From contig JAFVDI010000013.1 of the NCBI GenBank assembly GCA_017478485.1, forward strand, positions 1 through 64,000: a stretch of 64,000 bases of DNA, read 5' to 3'. The number at the start of each line of letters is the position of its first letter. Position 1 is the stretch's first letter. The position numbers and the translations under genes are program-made. The notes under the pieces are model-generated. The model was not told the DNA's origin and did no database searches. It saw nothing but the letters and a program-made list of their open reading frames with translations. This document shows positions 61,098 to 64,000 of the stretch, piece by piece. The DNA comes from Clostridiales bacterium (GTDB taxonomy: Bacteria > Bacillota > Clostridia > Saccharofermentanales > Saccharofermentanaceae).

Positions 61098-61183
61098 TGG
61101 TCCCGGTCGAGGGTAACGCTCCCACTCGAGTATTAAACAACGGATTTACAGTCCGTCCCGCCTCTTTAACGGATTACACCGGG
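61098..61183 (-). tRNA. tRNA-Tyr(GTA) with atypical T-arm
   Basis: Loop CTGTAAA (GTA) in stem CGGA/TCCG; acceptor CCCGGT/ACCGGG; CCA encoded. The T-loop reads AGCGTTA rather than TTCGANN and the variable region has no clear stem. Confidence 0.7.
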
Positions 61184-61187
61184 ATGG

Positions 61188-61262
61188 TGGGTGGAACACA
61201 GAGACTTGAACTCTAACCTGCAGTGCCACAAACTGCCGTGCTGCCGTTACACTATGAACCAC
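61188..61262 (-). tRNA. tRNA-His(GTG) with acceptor mismatches
   Basis: Anticodon stem GCAGT/ACTGC with loop TTGTGGC (GTG), G-1 and C73 as in tRNA-His, CCA encoded and followed by a second CCA. The acceptor TGGTTCA/TGTTCCA has two consecutive T-T mismatches. Confidence 0.75.
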
Positions 61263-61266
61263 ATGT

Positions 61267-61343
61267 TGGTGTCTGATCAGGGACTCGAACCCTGAAGAAA
61301 CTGGTTTTGAATCAGTCACGTCTACCAATTGCATCAATCAGAC
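61267..61343 (-). tRNA. tRNA-Leu(CAA) with short variable loop
   Basis: Acceptor GTCTGAT/ATCAGAC, A73, CCA; loop TTCAAAA (CAA); one A-C mismatch at 31-39. The variable loop is TTCTT (5 nt) instead of a long arm. D-loop AATTGGTAGACG is Leu-like. Confidence 0.8.
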
Positions 61344-61346
61344 AAA

Positions 61347-61421
61347 TGGTACTCCCACAGCGAATCGAACGCTGATCCACGGTTTAGAAGACCGTTGCAC
61401 TCTCCGTTGTGCTATAGGAGC
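61347..61421 (-). tRNA. tRNA-Arg(TCT)
   Basis: Stem ACGGT/ACCGT with loop CTTCTAA (TCT), T-loop TTCGATT, CCA encoded. Acceptor has G-T wobbles only. Confidence 0.9.
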
Positions 61422-61424
61422 ATA

Positions 61425-61501
61425 TGGTGTCCGTGGCGGGAGTCGAACCCGCAAAACCTGCATCCTTAGTGCAGTACCTATGCCAATTCGGTTACACGGA
61501 C
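61425..61501 (-). tRNA. tRNA-Leu(AAG) with short variable loop
   Basis: Acceptor GTCCGTG/CACGGAC, A73, CCA; stem CTGCA/TGCAG with loop CTAAGGA (AAG); variable loop GTTTT; T-arm GCGGG/CCCGC. D-loop GAATTGGCATA is Leu-like. Confidence 0.82.
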
Positions 61502-61559
61502 ATATCTAGCAAGGCTCATCGCGGCGCGCTTCATTCGCGATTTCGCCATTGCCGGTTAT
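61502..61559 (-). other. Imperfect hairpin in the tRNA array gap
   Basis: About 58 nt between two Leu tRNAs. GCAAGGC and GCCATTGC flank nested CGCG pairs, forming a long imperfect stem. It may be a processing spacer or a collapsed tRNA gene. No promoter is evident. Confidence 0.4.
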
Positions 61560-61636
61560 TGGTCTCCCGAGCGGGTTTCGAACCCGCAGTCCCCGCTTTT
61601 TAAGAGCAGTTCGTATACCAATTCCGACACCGGGAG
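61560..61636 (-). tRNA. tRNA-Leu(TAA) with short variable loop
   Basis: Acceptor CTCCCGG/TCGGGAG, A73, CCA; stem CTGCT/AGCGG with loop CTTAAAA (TAA); variable loop GGACT; T-arm GCGGG/CCCGC. Confidence 0.82.
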
Positions 61637-61639
61637 AAA

Positions 61640-61716
61640 TGGTGTCCCTACCCGGATTCGAACCGGGAGTCCGGCGGCTCTGAACCGCCTGCGTATGCCA
61701 ATTTCGCCATAGAGAC
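61640..61716 (-). tRNA. tRNA-Leu(CAG) with short variable loop
   Basis: Acceptor GTCTCTA/TAGGGAC, A73, CCA; stem GGCGG/CCGCC with loop TTCAGAG (CAG); variable loop GGACT. The D-arm GGCGAAATTGGCATACGC is the standard bacterial tRNA-Leu D-arm, so descent from a class II Leu tRNA is likely. Confidence 0.85.
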
Positions 61717-61719
61717 ATT

Positions 61720-61794
61720 TGGTGGATCCGGAGGGACTCGAACCCTCATCTCACGGATTAAAGGTCCGGTCTGTTACCGTTACACCACAGATCC
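61720..61794 (-). tRNA. tRNA-Lys(TTT), with C33
   Basis: Acceptor GGATCTG/CGGATCC, A73, CCA; stem CGGA/TCCG with loop CCTTTAA, giving TTT at 34-36 and C instead of T at 33. T-arm GAGGG/CCCTC normal. Confidence 0.7.
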
Positions 61795-61796
61795 GT

Positions 61797-61871
61797 TGGT
61801 GGGAAGATCTGGTGTCGGACCAGACTCGCAGGGCTTGGGCCTGACGCTTTCACCGGATTAGCTTTCTTCCC
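61797..61871 (-). tRNA. tRNA-like gene, CAA by position (CCA possible), aberrant
   Basis: Acceptor GGGAAGA/TCTTCCC, A73, CCA encoded. The anticodon loop CCCAAGC has C at 33; shifted by one it would read CCA (Trp). T-loop TCCGACA has C at 55. Isotype uncertain. Confidence 0.55.
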
Positions 61872-61918
61872 GTTTCAGGGCCGCTTCAAGGAAGTGCCTT
61901 TCCCCAAAGCCGCCCCGG

Positions 61919-61957
61919 AAGACACATGCAAAAGTGCCTTTTCGCAGTGTCTTTTTT
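61919..61957 (+). terminator. Hairpin with T-run on the + strand, inside the tRNA array
   Basis: AAGACAC..GCAAAAG pairs with CTTTTCGC..GTGTCTT and is followed by T6 on the + strand, opposite to tRNA transcription. It occupies most of the 85-nt gap between tRNA-Asn and the next tRNA-like gene. Confidence 0.55.
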
Positions 61958-62032
61958 GGCACCCCCGGAAGGACTCGAACCTTCAACCTCCCGGTTAACA
62001 GCCGTTTGCTCTGCCGGTTGAGCTACGGGGGT
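61957..62032 (-). tRNA. tRNA-Asn(GTT)
   Basis: Acceptor ACCCCCG/CGGGGGT, G73, CCA; loop CTGTTAA (GTT); T-loop TTCGAGT. Canonical; first of the array in transcription order. Confidence 0.93.
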
Positions 62033-62066
62033 GTGTAAGATTAAGTTGTCAAGCTGCGTGGACAAT

Positions 62067-62103
62067 AAAAAAGGATCGCCCGGTTTTTTCATCGGACGAT
62101 CCT
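62067..62103 (-). terminator. Terminator upstream of the tRNA array
   Basis: On the reverse strand AGGATCGTCCG pairs with CGGGCGATCCT, followed by TTTTTT. The array promoter should therefore lie between 62033 and 62066; TTGACA is present there but no convincing -10. Confidence 0.85.
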
Positions 62104-62145
62104 GATATCAAAAACAGATTTGTCTGTGCCTAAACAAAAGCCTGA

Positions 62146-62301
62146 TTAACATCGTAATCGCCCATTTGATCCATAGTTGCGCTTATAGCTGTTTCTGCTG
62201 CTCGAAAACGAATCTAGGTCAAAAGCGCATATGGATACCAACGTTCTGTGATTGAACGTTTTGAGAAGATTCAGGCTGTTTTTCAACATACAAGTTTCCA
62301 T
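62146..62301 (-). CDS. Possible 51-residue ORF between ATPase and tRNA array
   Basis: METCMLKNSLNLLKTFNHRT and so on, preceded by AAAGGACAAAAGACA. It lies between two terminator-like hairpins. No family is recognised and codon use gives no help. In another frame the 3' part reads FRAAETAISATMDQMGDYDV, which also looks protein-like, so a frameshifted remnant is possible. Confidence 0.25.
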   Translation of the reverse strand: METCMLKNSLNLLKTFNHRTLVSICAFDLDSFSSSRNSYKRNYGSNGRLRC

Positions 62302-62330
62302 TGTCTTTTGTCCTTTCGTTTTATTTGCAA

Positions 62331-62391
62331 AAAAATAGAAGTGCTGCACGATCCATCTCAGTCTTAGAGTTGGATGTCGGACAGGCACTTC
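62331..62391 (-). terminator. Long hairpin with T-run after the ATPase gene
   Basis: GAAGTGC and GCACTTC (reverse strand) flank a loop with CATC/GATG pairing and are followed by TATTTTTTT. A smaller palindrome CACATCGAATTCGGATGTG sits at 62412-62430. Together they fill the 62.3-62.6 kb spacer; no T-box or known riboswitch motif was seen. Confidence 0.5.
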
Positions 62392-62588
62392 CTTCATCAG
62401 CGATACGATAACACATCGAATTCGGATGTGCAACCCCCTTTTCGAAAAAACTTTTCCGCCAAACGCCTTGATTTGCTTGGTTTGGGAGAGTTTATTAATT
62501 ATAACTAATATAAAGGGCGGCATTCTATATTTTTTTGCTCTTTCTATTTCTTCATATCGAAATCTTAAAAGACCCCGCACATCCCTTG

Positions 62589-63971
62589 TCAGACCTTGTA
62601 TAATTCCTTAAGTTTTATAAGCTTGATATCATCCGTTTCTTCTGCCCGGAAACCAGATCTTGCGAAGAAAACATACTTATAACAATCAAGCCCGGTGAGC
62701 TTTACTTGCTCGATCTCTTCATCGATCATTGATTTCGATATGCTCTTCTTTCTGAATTTGACTTCGTAAAATACATATCCTTTCTCATCCAAAGTAACAA
62801 CATCAAATTCTCCGTTTGTCTTATTCTTCGGATCATCATAATAGTACTTGCCGATCTTCTCTATAACCGGGTCTATCTTGCCGGCTTTGTTCTGACGGAT
62901 AAGATATTGCCTGCACACTTCTTCGAACTTCTTTGGAACATGCTGCTCTTCAAAATCCTTGTCGATGTATTTATCGTAAAATACATTCGGATCCATTATC
63001 TTCATCTGCGATGAATATCTGAAGATATATCTGTAGTAAAACAATGACAGGTTATCACTGATATAATATCCTGCTTTCTTCTTGTTATCCTCATCGTTTA
63101 TGGGAGCTTTCTTCTCGACGACCTCCATCTTTATAAGCTTATCCAACACATCAATGAGGGTAGGCCCGCTGGACACGTGTGACTTGGATAATATGTCCTT
63201 GTACTTGGTGTTGCCCTGTGATAATGCTTCGAAAACTTCGTTCGCATTTACTATTTTCGAGATCTCGCTGTTAAGATGCATGGAGACTTCATTCTCAAGC
63301 CTCGCTCCCGGAGATGCTATCAATTCAATAATGTTTTCCTTGACGCTTTTACTGTCATCTACGAGTCTGTTGTAGTAAGGAATACCACCAAAAACAGAAT
63401 ATATCCTGACCTTATCTTCCTCTGAGAATGCAGGATAGAACAGCGAAGAATCATAATAATCCATCTGTTGAAGATCTATAACCAGATCTGCCCTGCCATA
63501 TAGGGGATTCGACTTCTCAAGGAGCGATTTCATTACATCTACATATGAACCGAGAAGGATCAATGTAAGCTTTGAGGAATCCTTATATTTATCTACCAGC
63601 GATTGAAAAATGCTGTCCAATCCTTTTGTGTTCTCACGGATATACGGATATTCATCCAAGACAAAGATCATCTTCTTGTCTTTTGCCTGTTCAAAGAGAT
63701 ACTTCGTAACATCCTCGATAGTCGTAAAGCCAAGCTTTGGAAAACCTAAAACCTCGGAGATTATTTCGCATATTCCTTTAACGTTACTTTCCTCTGCAAC
63801 CTGTTTACACTCATAGTAAATTGCCGGAATATCGGATTCCTTCAGTGCCTGCTTAACCAATTCACTCTTTCCGACCCTGCGTCTTCCATAGATAAGCGCC
63901 ATGCTCATATCATCGGATGATATCAGCCGCTTAAGTTTTGATAATTCCTGTGCTCTTCCTATAAAGTCCAT
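62589..63971 (-). CDS. AAA+ ATPase with C-terminal DUF234 nuclease-like domain
   Basis: 460 residues. Walker A YGRRRVGKSELVKQA (about 29-43), Walker B FVLDEYPY (about 102-109) and the C-terminal HTH plus DUF234 part (FEEVCRQYLIRQNKAGKI, NGEFDVVTLDEKGYVFYEVKFRK) match the archaeal-type ATPase/DUF234 family. The E-F-D ... E-V-K arrangement resembles PD-(D/E)XK nucleases. These genes are common in anaerobes and often mobile; a role in defence or mobile elements is suspected, not shown. Confidence 0.92.
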   Translation of the reverse strand: MDFIGRAQELSKLKRLISSDDMSMALIYGRRRVGKSELVKQALKESDIPAIYYECKQVAEESNVKGICEIISEVLGFPKLGFTTIEDVTKYLFEQAKDKKMIFVLDEYPYIRENTKGLDSIFQSLVDKYKDSSKLTLILLGSYVDVMKSLLEKSNPLYGRADLVIDLQQMDYYDSSLFYPAFSEEDKVRIYSVFGGIPYYNRLVDDSKSVKENIIELIASPGARLENEVSMHLNSEISKIVNANEVFEALSQGNTKYKDILSKSHVSSGPTLIDVLDKLIKMEVVEKKAPINDEDNKKKAGYYISDNLSLFYYRYIFRYSSQMKIMDPNVFYDKYIDKDFEEQHVPKKFEEVCRQYLIRQNKAGKIDPVIEKIGKYYYDDPKNKTNGEFDVVTLDEKGYVFYEVKFRKKSISKSMIDEEIEQVKLTGLDCYKYVFFARSGFRAEETDDIKLIKLKELYKV

Positions 63972-64000
63972 TTTATTCGACTCCTTCCGACTCGGTCGCA

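Noticed and set aside
61502..61559. A sixteenth tRNA in the array gap
   Set aside because: The stems do not make a cloverleaf and no T-loop is present.
62146..62580. 144-residue reverse ORF
   Set aside because: It spans two strong hairpins and has no ribosome site; only the last 51 codons were kept as a weak call.

Overview
The window looks like a chromosome segment from a Gram-positive anaerobe of the class Clostridia. A fibre-degrading gut or rumen lineage near Saccharofermentans/Oscillospirales is the best guess, inferred from gene content only. Supporting signs are strong AGGAGG-type ribosome sites, a SigA-type primary sigma factor, a butyrate kinase/phosphotransacetylase pair, a lipoprotein GH9 cellulase, many lipoproteins, Rnf-like redox genes and a LexA-like (DinR-type) box. 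No rRNA is present.

Layout. 1-5.5 kb: a headless type I restriction specificity-gene fragment (reverse), an H1-like Lys/Ala-rich protein, a DUF3825-like protein, and an overlapping run sfsA - Y-family polymerase - YolD. 5.5-10.5 kb: a secreted leucine-rich-repeat protein, an ORF-less group II intron sitting just behind a terminator, a lipoprotein and a WYL regulator. 10.5-15.2 kb: a compact accessory element with a strong promoter, a LexA-like box, a 35-residue ORF, an ImmA/IrrE-type protease, a zinc-ribbon protein, a sigma-region-4-like protein, a PemK/MazF-type toxin and a tyrosine integrase. It ends in att-like repeats next to tRNA-Arg(CCT). 15.2-22.1 kb (reverse): RnfC, RnfD and RnfG-like genes plus an unrecognised membrane protein, then rpoD. 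22.4-35.3 kb: SH3 lipoprotein, GGDEF-EAL protein, buk-pta, L,D-transpeptidase, GH9 cellulase, SurE, a glycosyltransferase-like membrane protein and a metallophosphatase lipoprotein. 35.5-57 kb: two OmpR/histidine kinase pairs, an exported cysteine-desulfurase-like lipoprotein, an ECF sigma/anti-sigma/DUF4097 operon, a diguanylate cyclase, glycerate kinase, NUDIX hydrolase, an NSS sodium symporter and a PP2C phosphatase. 57-64 kb: a Sel1-repeat protein, GNAT, VOC, higA with a decapitated higB, a 15-member tRNA array on the reverse strand, and a DUF234-type ATPase.

Two things stand out. First, four intergenic regions carry inverted-repeat arrays. Each uses its own repeated word, but the spacing is exact: two unrelated arrays share a period of exactly 73 bp, a third has exactly 52 bp, and the fourth has a 12-bp word period that also appears inside one of the 73-bp arrays. 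This looks like one architecture with locus-specific sequence, and I know of no described family that matches it. Second, the tRNA array contains four tRNA-Leu genes (CAG, TAA, AAG, CAA) that all have 5-nt variable loops instead of the long class II arm, plus several tRNA-like genes with C33, a tiny D-loop or altered T-loops, as in reduced organellar tRNAs.

Also notable are an apparently exported PLP enzyme, an Rnf-like cluster with no A/B/E subunits nearby, and an SOS-type promoter ahead of a toxin-integrase operon. All calls come from reading the sequence; no database search was run.
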